64,000 bases of DNA from GWE2-40-63 sp041664345 (GTDB lineage Bacteria > Bacteroidota > Bacteroidia > Bacteroidales > SZUA-534). Both the position numbers and the translations under genes were made by a program. Below are positions 57,044 to 64,000 of this stretch, in pieces (positions within the stretch are counted from its first letter, which is position 1; each line of letters starts with the position of its first letter). The stretch covers positions 149,997-213,996 of the forward strand of contig JBAYKX010000001.1 in NCBI GenBank assembly GCA_041664345.1. The letters are read 5' to 3'. The notes below the pieces were generated by a model. The model saw only the letters and a list, made by a program, of their open reading frames with translations, was not told where the DNA came from and did no database searches.

Positions 57044-57799
57044 TTATTTTTTACAATTCTTATTTGCATTCTTAATGAACTGATCCAAGGCCATAGTCAT
57101 TGATGGAGCTTCGGGTAACGGTGCTTGAATATCCAATCGCAAATTTGCCTCTTTTACAGCTTGGGCTGTAGTGGGTCCAAAAGCAGCAATTTTTATTTCA
57201 CCCTGACTAAAAGTTGGAAAGTTCTCGAATAGTGATTTGATACCCGACGGGCTGAAAAACACAAGAATATCGTAATTTACATCAATTAAATCCGACATAT
57301 CACTGGCAACGGTTTGATATAATATAGCGATGGAATACTTTAAATTAATTTTATCCATCCCCGTTGGAATCTCTGTCTTATGCTTATCCGATAAAGGAAG
57401 TAGAAAATTTTCTTCCTTATGCTTGTCTAATATCTCAAGTAACTCGTCAAAAGTATTTTTGCCGAAAAATATTTTACGCTTACGGTAAACAATATATTTT
57501 TGAAGGTAAAAAGCCGTTGCTTCTGAAATACAAAAATATTTCATGGTGTCAGGAACAGTTATACGCATTTCTTCGCATACTCTAAAGAAATGGTCAACAG
57601 CGGTGCGGGCGGTAAAAACAACGGCTGTATGATCCAGTATATTTACTCTATCCTTTCTGAAAACTTTTGCTTCCACCGGTACAACCTGAATAAACGGTCT
57701 GAAATCAATCTTCAAATTATGCTTTTCAGCTAAATCAAAATACGGTGATTTCTCTGTTTCTGGCTCTGGTTGAGATACTAGAATCCTCTTAATTTTCAA
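57044..57799 (-). CDS. hemD: Uroporphyrinogen-III synthase
   Basis: A 251-residue HemD-family protein: VSQPEPETEKSPYFDLAEKH, VVFTARTAVDHFFRVC, KYFCISEATAFYLQKY, VFFSPSGIKSLFENFP and IAAFGPTTAQAVKEANLRLD. It closes hydroxymethylbilane into uroporphyrinogen III for haem and related tetrapyrroles. The sequence is divergent, as usual for HemD, but DUF4271 upstream and rnpA downstream are the standard Bacteroidota neighbours. Haem supply fits the nearby cytochrome b. Confidence 0.88.
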   Translation of the reverse strand: MKIKRILVSQPEPETEKSPYFDLAEKHNLKIDFRPFIQVVPVEAKVFRKDRVNILDHTAVVFTARTAVDHFFRVCEEMRITVPDTMKYFCISEATAFYLQKYIVYRKRKIFFGKNTFDELLEILDKHKEENFLLPLSDKHKTEIPTGMDKINLKYSIAILYQTVASDMSDLIDVNYDILVFFSPSGIKSLFENFPTFSQGEIKIAAFGPTTAQAVKEANLRLDIQAPLPEAPSMTMALDQFIKNANKNCKK

Positions 57800-57846
57800 T
57801 TTTTTATACTTTTTCGTTATACACCATACCTGCTCGTTGTCCTTTA

Positions 57847-58935
57847 TTACTGTGATACAACCAGTTTATAGACAACCAAAATAGGTAAAATTTCAAGTGC
57901 ACAAAGGTACAAAATCAAATAGAATATTGAAAGCCTATTTTTAAATCCTATTTGCAATCCCCTAAAAATTCGCAATAAATAAAATAGACCCATCCCAATA
58001 AAACCCGCCAAAAACAGCACGGATGCAGCACGGATGCTTATAAAAGGTACTATCGAAATAATTGGTAAAAGAAATAAACCAACCATTCGATTGTATATAA
58101 AAACAGTACTGTTGTAATAAGAGAATAGCCCTTTTGTTAAAAAAAAGAAATCAAGTAATTGCAAAAACATGCCTTTTATTAAATAAATAGCCATTACGGC
58201 TCCTAAAATTTCAAAAAATAACACAATCCCTTCTAAATAGGGTATTGAGAAATCATTAAAACTAATAAATTGGACTATAAAAAGCGACAAGTTGATAAAA
58301 AACAAAATATTAATAAAAACGAATACCCGATTGCGAAGTACGTTAGCTTCGTCTTTGATGCGGCGGGCTGCAAAAAAACTGGTGGCTGCTTGAATAGCAG
58401 CATTCACAAACTTTCCAAAACCAAACCGTAACCATCCAAATAATATCAGCGAAACAATAATAACACCAACCATCCAATCAGATGACCCAAACCCTTTTTG
58501 GGTATTCTCCCTTTTTGAAAGTTCAATTTTTTTAACCAATGGATCCTCTTTCACTACGAACAAAGAATCATGAGTTATTGATGGTGAAACTACAATCGGT
58601 TTCCGTGACAGCTGATCCACTGGTTCAAAAGGCGAAAAATACAACTTATCAAATAACGATTTCTCACGGGGAAAATCAAACTGACGGCTAAAAACATTAT
58701 ATTCAGGATGTACTATGGTATCATTAGCTGAAACCATTGGTACTGTTTTAATGATTGGTATTGCTTTCTTTGTGGCTATTCGAAGCGAATCCAAATCAAA
58801 GGATCTTACCGAACCTAATTCGATGGTTTGTCTTTCTACCTTTAATGAACCGTCTAAACTTTGATTGCTGATTATTATCCCTTCCGGCTGGGGAATAGTA
58901 TCCTTTATTTGAACTATTTTCACATTCTTACTCAT
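57847..58935 (-). CDS. DUF4271 membrane protein
   Basis: A 362-residue protein with a soluble N-terminal part (~1-150, rich in Pro/Ser/Thr) and about seven hydrophobic segments from 155 to 360 (e.g. WMVGVIIVSLILFGWLRFGF, VFVFINILFFINLSLFIVQF). Matches DUF4271, found in Bacteroidota just before hemD. Function unknown; 47 bases upstream of hemD, same strand. Confidence 0.88.
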   Translation of the reverse strand: MSKNVKIVQIKDTIPQPEGIIISNQSLDGSLKVERQTIELGSVRSFDLDSLRIATKKAIPIIKTVPMVSANDTIVHPEYNVFSRQFDFPREKSLFDKLYFSPFEPVDQLSRKPIVVSPSITHDSLFVVKEDPLVKKIELSKRENTQKGFGSSDWMVGVIIVSLILFGWLRFGFGKFVNAAIQAATSFFAARRIKDEANVLRNRVFVFINILFFINLSLFIVQFISFNDFSIPYLEGIVLFFEILGAVMAIYLIKGMFLQLLDFFFLTKGLFSYYNSTVFIYNRMVGLFLLPIISIVPFISIRAASVLFLAGFIGMGLFYLLRIFRGLQIGFKNRLSIFYLILYLCALEILPILVVYKLVVSQ

Positions 58936-59144
58936 TCTTTTTTCTTTGTTTTTTGATTCCTAAAAACCGCCTAAAACCTTATTATAAGTAACAAAGATAC
59001 AAGGTTTCTTTAAAGGTTAATTTTTTCTTAAATTTTAACCGACCTGTTTTTATACAAGCCTATCTTCAAAGATTATAAAAATAATAAGTTTCGTCCATTT
59101 CCATCGATTTTAGTTTAAGCATCTTAAATTTTTTGAATTAATTG

Positions 59145-59152
59145 TATATTTG
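59145..59152 (+). promoter_or_regulatory. Candidate -7 box of the ompA-family gene (TATATTTG)
   Basis: Exact TAnnTTTG match, 20 bases before the preferred ATG at 59172. This argues against the longer frame beginning with TTG at 59142, which would start inside the promoter. Confidence 0.5.
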
Positions 59153-59171
59153 GATGCTAATAAAAAAACTT

Positions 59172-60221
59172 ATGCAAGCAATAAAACACATTTTTCTGTC
59201 AGCAATAACAATCGGACTAATAAGTTCATGCGTGCCTACCCGGCAATTTCAGGAATTGCAAGTAAAAAACCAAACTACAGTAAGTGAACGCGATTCTTTA
59301 AAAAGCACCAACGAAGCGTTGACTGTTCAAAACACCGAAATGGAAGCTGAGTTGGAACAACTTAAAAAGAAATTGGATAATTTGGCAATAGAGAAAAGCA
59401 GCATAAAAGATTCAGCCAATTTATACCGAAAACAATTCAAGGTTTTTAAAACCATGTACGACGACTTATCGAATTCGAATACACAATCAGAAAAAGGTCG
59501 TGATGAAGAAACCCGTAAGCTTTTAGCTGAATTACAAGTTACAAAAACCGACCTTCAAGTGAAAGAAGATGAGCTCCGGAAATTAGAAACTTCATTGCAA
59601 GCAAAAAGCACCGAATTGGAAGAGCGGGATCTTATTTTAGTAGCACTTGATACCGATTTAAACCAGAAGCAAAAGGAACTTGAAGAACAAGGAAAGCGGT
59701 TGTTAGAGCTTGAACAGATACTACATAGCAAAGATTCGGCTGTTTTTGCTTTAAAAACAAAAATCACCAATGCATTGCTTGGTTTTGAGAACAAAGGATT
59801 AACCATTCAGCAACGGAATGGAAAAGTATATGTAACCATGGATGAAAAGTTACTCTTCAAATCCGGAAAATGGGATGTTGACCCTAAGGGTCAAGATGCA
59901 TTAAAGCAAATTGCCAAAGTTTTAGAACAAAATAAAGATATAAATATTGTGGTTGAAGGACACACCGATGATGTGCCGATGAAAGGTACTGGAGATATTA
60001 AAGATAATTGGGATTTGAGTACTAAACGTGCCACCTCAATTGTAAAGATATTGCTTCAATCGTCGAAAATGGATCCCGGACGCATTACTGCTGCTGGACG
60101 CGGACCGTTCCAACCAATTGATAGATCAAAAACACCGGAAGCAAGAGCAAAAAACCGGAGAACAGAAATTATTCTCACTCCTAAATTGGATGAATTGTTT
60201 CAAATACTAGAAACCAATTAA
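59172..60221 (+). CDS. OmpA-family lipoprotein with coiled coil
   Basis: A 349-residue outer-membrane lipoprotein from the ATG at 59172: signal QAIKHIFLSAITIGLISSC with lipid Cys20, a long coiled coil (~25-205, rich in Glu/Lys/Leu heptads) and a C-terminal OmpA-like peptidoglycan-binding domain (~220-340; LLFKSGKWDVDPKG, VEGHTDDVPMKG, LSTKRATSIVKILL, AAGRGPFQPIDRSKTPEARA, NRRTEIIL). It ties the outer membrane to the wall. The last 35 codons and terminator recur downstream at 61107-61268. Confidence 0.93.
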   Translation: MQAIKHIFLSAITIGLISSCVPTRQFQELQVKNQTTVSERDSLKSTNEALTVQNTEMEAELEQLKKKLDNLAIEKSSIKDSANLYRKQFKVFKTMYDDLSNSNTQSEKGRDEETRKLLAELQVTKTDLQVKEDELRKLETSLQAKSTELEERDLILVALDTDLNQKQKELEEQGKRLLELEQILHSKDSAVFALKTKITNALLGFENKGLTIQQRNGKVYVTMDEKLLFKSGKWDVDPKGQDALKQIAKVLEQNKDINIVVEGHTDDVPMKGTGDIKDNWDLSTKRATSIVKILLQSSKMDPGRITAAGRGPFQPIDRSKTPEARAKNRRTEIILTPKLDELFQILETN

Positions 60222-60284
60222 AAACACACATTAAGTGCTTAAAATCCCTGAATAAATACTAATTTTTCAGGGATTTTTTGTTTT
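60120..60284 (+). repeat. Direct repeat, copy A: 3' end of ompA-family gene plus terminator
   Basis: About 165 bases that match 61107-61268 at roughly 90% by eye, covering the last ~34 codons, the stop and the terminator. The two copies flank the nucleotidyltransferase module. Confidence 0.8.
60245..60279 (+). terminator. Terminator of the ompA-family gene
   Basis: TCCCTGAA (60245-60252) pairs with TTCAGGGA (60266-60273), followed by six T. Confidence 0.88.
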
Positions 60285-60357
60285 TAGGCAATTTCTTATT
60301 CAGATATTTCAACGTTATGGGTAATTGTATATTCTTGCAGCAAACCATGATAATTAT

Positions 60358-60365
60358 TATATTTG
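60358..60365 (+). promoter_or_regulatory. Candidate -7 box (TATATTTG) abutting the next start
   Basis: Exact TAnnTTTG three bases before the ATG at 60369; transcription from it would give an almost leaderless mRNA, as at 6792. Confidence 0.4.
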
Positions 60366-60368
60366 TAT

Positions 60369-60545
60369 ATGTCAAAATCTAAAAAATATAAAACTTTCGC
60401 TGAACTAAAGGAGTCTATAGTTAGTTCTCCAACATCAGAGAATCGTATCGTTGAAATGATTGCGGATTTAGACGATTTTGTAAAAAAGATTAAACACGCT
60501 CAAAAAAATGCTGCTATTAAAGGGACAACCATTCAAACAGGGTAA
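60369..60545 (+). CDS. Small partner protein of a nucleotidyltransferase module
   Basis: A 58-residue basic/acidic helical protein (MSKSKKYKTFAELKESIVSS...) ending with AAIKGTTIQTG. Its TAA is directly followed by the ATG of the nucleotidyltransferase gene, so the two are coupled. Small first genes of this kind often act as antitoxins, but no DNA-binding motif is obvious. Family not recognised. Confidence 0.65.
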   Translation: MSKSKKYKTFAELKESIVSSPTSENRIVEMIADLDDFVKKIKHAQKNAAIKGTTIQTG

Positions 60546-61037
60546 ATGAAAAGTTTAATAGAATGCACTAAACATAATTGCAAAATATTAAACAATCACG
60601 ATGTCGAATATCTTATTGTTGGAGGAACTGCTGTTGCAGTCCATGGATATGCCAGATTATCATTAGCTTCAGATGGTTCGATTTTAGGAAAACATGATTT
60701 AGATTTTTGGTATAATCCAACTTATGAAAATTACTTTAAGTTATTGAAGGCTTTAAAAGATATGGGGTTTGAGAGTGATTTTAATGATGAAATTGATCCT
60801 GACCCCAATAAAAGTTTTTTCAAGTACGAATTTGAGGATTATAAACTTGATTTTTTGCCTAATATTATTGGACTCAACAAATTCTATAAATCATACAAGA
60901 ATAGGTATGTGATAACCCTTGATGGTATTGAAATCTCAATTATATCTTATGATGATTTAATAACTTCTAAAGAGTTTAGTAAACGCGATAAGGATAAGAT
61001 AGATATTGAAATGTTGAGAAAGAATAAATCTGATTAA
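60546..61037 (+). CDS. Small nucleotidyltransferase-fold protein (toxin-like)
   Basis: A 163-residue protein with the minimal nucleotidyltransferase pattern: EYLIVGGTAVAVHGYARLS with the GG motif, then KHDLDFWYNPTYEN giving the D-x-D metal pair and the W-x-x-P signature, a helical middle, and KLDFLPNIIGL. Comparable proteins modify tRNA or proteins in MNT/HEPN and AbiEii-type toxin-antitoxin systems; others are of unknown role. Typical relatives have T-x-D-[ILV]-D-[IL]-W; here GKHDLDFW. Bracketed by duplicated ompA ends, indicating recent arrival. Confidence 0.78.
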   Translation: MKSLIECTKHNCKILNNHDVEYLIVGGTAVAVHGYARLSLASDGSILGKHDLDFWYNPTYENYFKLLKALKDMGFESDFNDEIDPDPNKSFFKYEFEDYKLDFLPNIIGLNKFYKSYKNRYVITLDGIEISIISYDDLITSKEFSKRDKDKIDIEMLRKNKSD

Positions 61038-61106
61038 CAACAACCTACATAGTGGGTATAAAAAATACAGGGATTTGTGGGTTGCAAAAGTTATCGCCAG
61101 CCTTTG

Positions 61107-61268
61107 GATGGATCAAAAGCACCTGAAGCAAGAACAAAAAATCGGAGAACAGAAATTATTCTCACTCCTAAATTGGATGAATTGTTTCAAATACTAGAAA
61201 CCAATTAAAACCACACATTAAGTGCTAAAATCCCTGAAAAAACACTAATTTTTCAGGGATTTTTTGTT
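61107..61268 (+). repeat. Direct repeat, copy B: remnant ompA 3' end plus terminator
   Basis: In the ompA frame it reads ...YRQPLDGSKAPEARTKNR, continues as in copy A to FQILETN and a stop, and repeats the terminator (TCCCTGAA 61231-61238, TTCAGGGA 61252-61259, T-run). The coding part has several differences from copy A while the last ~100 bases are nearly identical. No start codon or upstream part of the gene is present. Confidence 0.8.
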
Positions 61269-61290
61269 TACAAACCAAGTTTTTAATGTT

Positions 61291-62331
61291 ATGATTAATC
61301 CTGAAAAAAGAGCCCGTTTTATTGATGCCTTACAATTCTTAAGAACTATTACTTTACAAAAACTTTGGAATGGGTTTTTGCTCCGATTTAGTTACCTCTT
61401 ATCTAAAAACACAGGTTATTATATTCACTGGGGCAAACCAGAAAGCTTGAGTATTGAACCAACCAACCTTTGTAATTTAAAATGCCCTGAATGTCCTTCG
61501 GGCAATAACACCATGCAACGAGCCCGAATGTTTCTTTCCAAAGAGGCTTATTTTAATACCATTAAGCAAAGTTACAAACACGTAACCTCTTTACAGCTCT
61601 ATTTTCAAGGTGAACCCTTTCTGCATCCATCAATATTTGATTTTATAAAATTCAGCCATCAACACCAGATATATACTTCCACATCAACCAATGGACAATT
61701 TTTAACCCATGAAAATTGCATTAAAATAATAGAATCAGGGTTGCATCGTTTAATTATTTCACTCGACGGAATAACTCAGGACGTTTATGAAAAATATCGG
61801 GTTGGTGGTAGCCTCGAAACCGTAATCTCAGGTATTAAAACTCTGGTGGATTTAAAAAGAGAAAAAAGAAGCAATACTCCTTATTTAGTAATTCAGTTTG
61901 TTGTTTTCAAAACCAACGAACATCAGATGGAATCAGTAAAAAAGCTTGCTAAAACCTGGCAGGTTGATGCCCTTAAGTTTAAAAGCGCTCAGATTGAAGA
62001 TTTTGAAAATGGAAGTGATTTGATTCCCAAGAATGAAAAATACAGTAGGTATGCTGAGGATAAAAATGGTGCTTTTTTCTTAAAAAGAAATCCCAGTTTT
62101 AAATGCCGAAGGATTTGGAATGGAAGTGTTGTATCAGCTAATAATGAGCTACTACCTTGTTGTTTCGATAAAAATGCTTCTCACTCCTACGGTAATCTCA
62201 AGAAAGATTCCCTAAATGACCTGTTCAGAAGTCAAGTAGCTAATAGTATCAGGAAACAAGTTTGGATGAAAAACAGGCAACCCGAAATGTGTAAAAACTG
62301 CACGGAAGGTCTCAAGCAAATCTGGTTTTAA
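61291..62331 (+). CDS. Radical SAM protein with SPASM domain
   Basis: A 346-residue protein from the ATG at 61291 (MINPEKRARF). The radical SAM cluster motif CxxxCxxC is C61, C65, C68 in CNLKCPECPSG; LQLYFQGEPFLHPSIF and LIISLDGITQDVYEKYR follow. The C-terminal SPASM region has KCRRIWNGSV, LPCCFDKN and MCKNCTEGL cysteines for an auxiliary cluster. Family members mature peptides, tRNA or cell-wall compounds; no peptide precursor gene is visible nearby, so the substrate is unknown. The N-terminal ~45 residues are a helical extension. Starts right after copy B of the ompA end. Confidence 0.9.
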   Translation: MINPEKRARFIDALQFLRTITLQKLWNGFLLRFSYLLSKNTGYYIHWGKPESLSIEPTNLCNLKCPECPSGNNTMQRARMFLSKEAYFNTIKQSYKHVTSLQLYFQGEPFLHPSIFDFIKFSHQHQIYTSTSTNGQFLTHENCIKIIESGLHRLIISLDGITQDVYEKYRVGGSLETVISGIKTLVDLKREKRSNTPYLVIQFVVFKTNEHQMESVKKLAKTWQVDALKFKSAQIEDFENGSDLIPKNEKYSRYAEDKNGAFFLKRNPSFKCRRIWNGSVVSANNELLPCCFDKNASHSYGNLKKDSLNDLFRSQVANSIRKQVWMKNRQPEMCKNCTEGLKQIWF

Positions 62332-62363
62332 ACCAGATTACTTGTAAATTCAAAACGCTATAA

Positions 62364-62503
62364 AAAAAGAGGGTGTCTAAAAAGTCATCGGATGAATACT
62401 TTTAACAAAAAGAGTAATTATAAAATATAATAAATCAACTAATTAGAAATTACTCCGATGACTTTGTTATTAATAAATCCAACTTATTGGACAGCCTCTT
62501 TTT
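62364..62503. repeat. Nested inverted-repeat element with second copy of the 82-bp repeat
   Basis: Outer arms AAAAAGAGGGTGTC (62364-62377) and GGACAGCCTCTTTTT (62489-62503) pair with one mismatch and may act as a bidirectional terminator for the radical SAM and frr genes. Inside, AAGTCATCGGATGAAT (62382-62397) faces TCCGATGACTT (62454-62464), the same element as at 47217-47298. MITE-like in layout. Confidence 0.65.
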
Positions 62504-63065
62504 ACACTTTCATTATATCTTCTTCTTTCTTTTTAATTTTCTCATCCACTTTATGGTTAAAGCTATCGGTAAGTTTCTGTACATCATCGGCAGCTTCTCT
62601 TTCTAAATCCTCTGAAAGGCCCTCTTTTTTCATGTTCTTAAAATGTTCTAATGCATCTCTCCTAGCGGCACGAATCCCTACTTTAAAATTCTCCCCTTCA
62701 TGACGCGCTTGCTTTACCAATTCTTTGCGGCGTTCTTCGTTTAAAGCAGGAACATTAATAATAATTACTTCTCCGTTATTCGAAGGATTAAATCCCAAAT
62801 TGGCATATAAAATAGCCTTTTCAATTGGGTCAATCATTTTCTTTTCCCAGGGTTGAATTTTAATAGTACGTGCATCGGGAGTATTAATATTGGCAACCTG
62901 AGTAATAGGAACCATTGAACCATAGTAATCAACATGAAGGCTTTCAAGCATGCGTGGATCTGCTTTACCAGCTCTAATGTGTACCAAGGTTTCCTCCAAA
63001 TGATCCAGCGTTTTGGTCATTGAATCACGGGTAACATCAATTATCATTTTAATATCTTCAGTCAT
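62502..63065 (-). CDS. frr: Ribosome recycling factor
   Basis: A 187-residue RRF that, with EF-G, splits terminated ribosomes. Signatures: MIIDVTRDSMTKTLDHLEE, LVHIRAGKADPRMLESLHVDYYG, QPWEKKMIDPIEKAI, LGFNPSNNGEVI and VPALNEERRKELVKQARHEGEN. Normal length. 61 bases downstream of pyrH on the same strand, the usual tsf-pyrH-frr order. Confidence 0.97.
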   Translation of the reverse strand: MTEDIKMIIDVTRDSMTKTLDHLEETLVHIRAGKADPRMLESLHVDYYGSMVPITQVANINTPDARTIKIQPWEKKMIDPIEKAILYANLGFNPSNNGEVIIINVPALNEERRKELVKQARHEGENFKVGIRAARRDALEHFKNMKKEGLSEDLEREAADDVQKLTDSFNHKVDEKIKKKEEDIMKV

Positions 63066-63126
63066 CGTTAAGTCATTTAAATTTTTAAAGTAAAGATATT
63101 TAATTGCTTACTAAAGTTCCAATTTT

Positions 63127-63810
63127 TTAGCCTAAAATAACCTTTTTCAGATTACCTTTAGTATTCATATCAAAAACTATAATGGGCATGTTGTTTTCTT
63201 TGCACATAGTAAATGAAGTTAAGTCCATTACTTTCAGGTTTTTTTTGTAAGCTTCGTCAAAGGTCAAGGTATCATATTTTATAGCTTTCGGGTCTTTTTC
63301 AGGATCCGATGTGTAAACTCCGTCAACCCGGGTTCCTTTAAGCATTACTTCGGCTTGCATTTCAATGGCACGTAAGGCTGAAGCAGTATCAGTAGTAAAA
63401 TATGGATTACCCGTTCCCGCTGAAAAAATTACTACATGACCGTTCTTAAGCAATTCCCGGGTTTTTTGTTTGCTATAAAACGCTGCAACGGGTTCCATTT
63501 TAATGGCTGTTAAAACAGTGGAATTGCATCCAATACTTTCTAATGCCGATTGCAAAGCCAAACTATTGATAACCGTTGCAAGCATGCCCATATAATCTCC
63601 ATTTATCCGATCAAATCCAACTGCGGCGCCACTTAAACCACGAAAAATATTTCCCCCTCCAATAACAACTCCAACTTGGGCTCCTAAGTCCACCACATCC
63701 TTAATTTGTTGTGCGTATTCGTTCAAACGGATTGGGTCAATTCCATGCGAATTTTCACCCATTAGCGATTCTCCGCTAAGTTTAAGTAATACTCTTTTAT
63801 AGTTTAACAT
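63127..63810 (-). CDS. pyrH: Uridylate kinase
   Basis: A 227-residue bacterial UMP kinase (amino-acid-kinase fold) making UDP. Motifs: RVLLKLSGESLMG, GVVIGGGNIFRG, RINGDYMGMLATVINSLAL, FSAGTGNPYFTTDTASALRAIEM and LKGTRVDGVYTSDPEKDP. Start at ATG 63810; normal length. Lies between tsf-like and frr. Confidence 0.97.
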   Translation of the reverse strand: MLNYKRVLLKLSGESLMGENSHGIDPIRLNEYAQQIKDVVDLGAQVGVVIGGGNIFRGLSGAAVGFDRINGDYMGMLATVINSLALQSALESIGCNSTVLTAIKMEPVAAFYSKQKTRELLKNGHVVIFSAGTGNPYFTTDTASALRAIEMQAEVMLKGTRVDGVYTSDPEKDPKAIKYDTLTFDEAYKKNLKVMDLTSFTMCKENNMPIIVFDMNTKGNLKKVILG

Positions 63811-63916
63811 ACTTTCAAAACATTTTACAGTACCAAGATACTACAATGAAACTAATTATTGGTTAACACAGCACAACATTGCTAAAAATGAGATAGCTAT
63901 TTTGGTTTTTTATCAA

Positions 63917-63953
63917 AAAAAAAGAGCCCCGAATTAGGGCTCTTTTAAAATTA
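63917..63953. terminator. Terminator between the tsf-like gene and pyrH
   Basis: AAAAAAGAGCCC, loop CGAATTA, GGGCTCTTTT: six-base GC stem with flanking A/T runs, directly after the stop of the gene at the right edge. Confidence 0.85.
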
Positions 63954-63962
63954 TATTTTGAA

Positions 63963-64000
63963 TTATGCTTTTAATGCATAACGCTTCATTGCGGTAACCG
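63963..64000 (-). CDS. tsf: C-terminal end of a gene, probably elongation factor Ts
   Basis: The last codons on the minus strand read ...VTAMKRYALKA and TAA. This fits the end of Bacteroidota EF-Ts (which usually closes with an 'v.afkRf.l' phrase), and tsf normally precedes pyrH and frr. Only twelve residues are visible, so the call rests mostly on gene order. Confidence 0.5.
   Translation of the reverse strand, partial: VTAMKRYALKA

Overview
The window looks like one contig piece of an AT-rich Bacteroidota genome, most likely a Bacteroidales/Marinilabiliales-type anaerobe or facultative anaerobe. The evidence is the type IX secretion (T9SS) genes porX and sprE/porW, a huge secreted protein with a T9SS C-terminal sorting domain, Bacteroidota-only families (DUF4271, DUF4105, FISUMP), TAnnTTTG-type promoter boxes, and an frdCAB/sdhCAB set with one type-B cytochrome b. 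No rRNA, tRNA or CRISPR array was recognised.

Layout. 1-9 kb: end of a LolC/E-type permease, a DUF4105 protein, a RhuM-family gene, a sensor without an output domain followed by a (frameshifted) solute-binding lipoprotein, and an aminopeptidase P. 9-14 kb: two MazG-like pyrophosphohydrolases, a secreted GH30 glycosidase and a Kup potassium transporter. 14.4-20.2 kb: a compact eleven-gene bacterial microcompartment (BMC) operon with two hexamer proteins, a CcmP-like double trimer, a PduT-like trimer with an Fe-S cysteine, four pentamer proteins, a CoA-acylating aldehyde dehydrogenase, an RpiB-like isomerase and DeoC. This matches the sugar-phosphate-utilising (SPU) class, thought to process deoxyribose 5-phosphate through acetaldehyde to acetyl-CoA inside a protein shell. 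It is the most notable system here. 20.9-25 kb: tyrS (frameshifted), a CoA-type NUDIX hydrolase and an MltF-like transglycosylase.

25.4-39.4 kb: a four-gene envelope cluster on the minus strand: a cohesin-like lipoprotein, a 3048-residue modular T9SS cargo protein (LamG, Fn3, FISUMP, three beta-helix modules, seven FG-GAP/VCBS repeats, dockerin-like and cohesin-like modules, T9SS tail), an LPP20-like secreted protein and a PEGA-domain protein. 40-43 kb: kbl and tdh (threonine to glycine plus acetyl-CoA), separated by an inverted-repeat-bounded GxxExxY gene. 43-47 kb: frdB, an intruding four-helix-bundle gene, frdA and the cytochrome b. 48-57 kb: a single-domain response regulator, porX, sprE/porW, a glycosyltransferase, a CTP protease and rnpA. 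57-64 kb: hemD, DUF4271, an OmpA-family lipoprotein, a small nucleotidyltransferase module bracketed by copies of the ompA 3' end, a radical SAM/SPASM protein, frr, pyrH and the last codons of a probable tsf.

Two cautions. First, four places (solute-binding protein, tyrS, PEGA protein, and the tail of the lipoprotein at 6.8 kb) are each explained by one missing base, which points to consensus errors rather than real pseudogenes. Second, several short inverted-repeat families and single-gene insertions occur in the intergenic spaces and are listed separately. All functional calls are from reading motifs; no database search was run.
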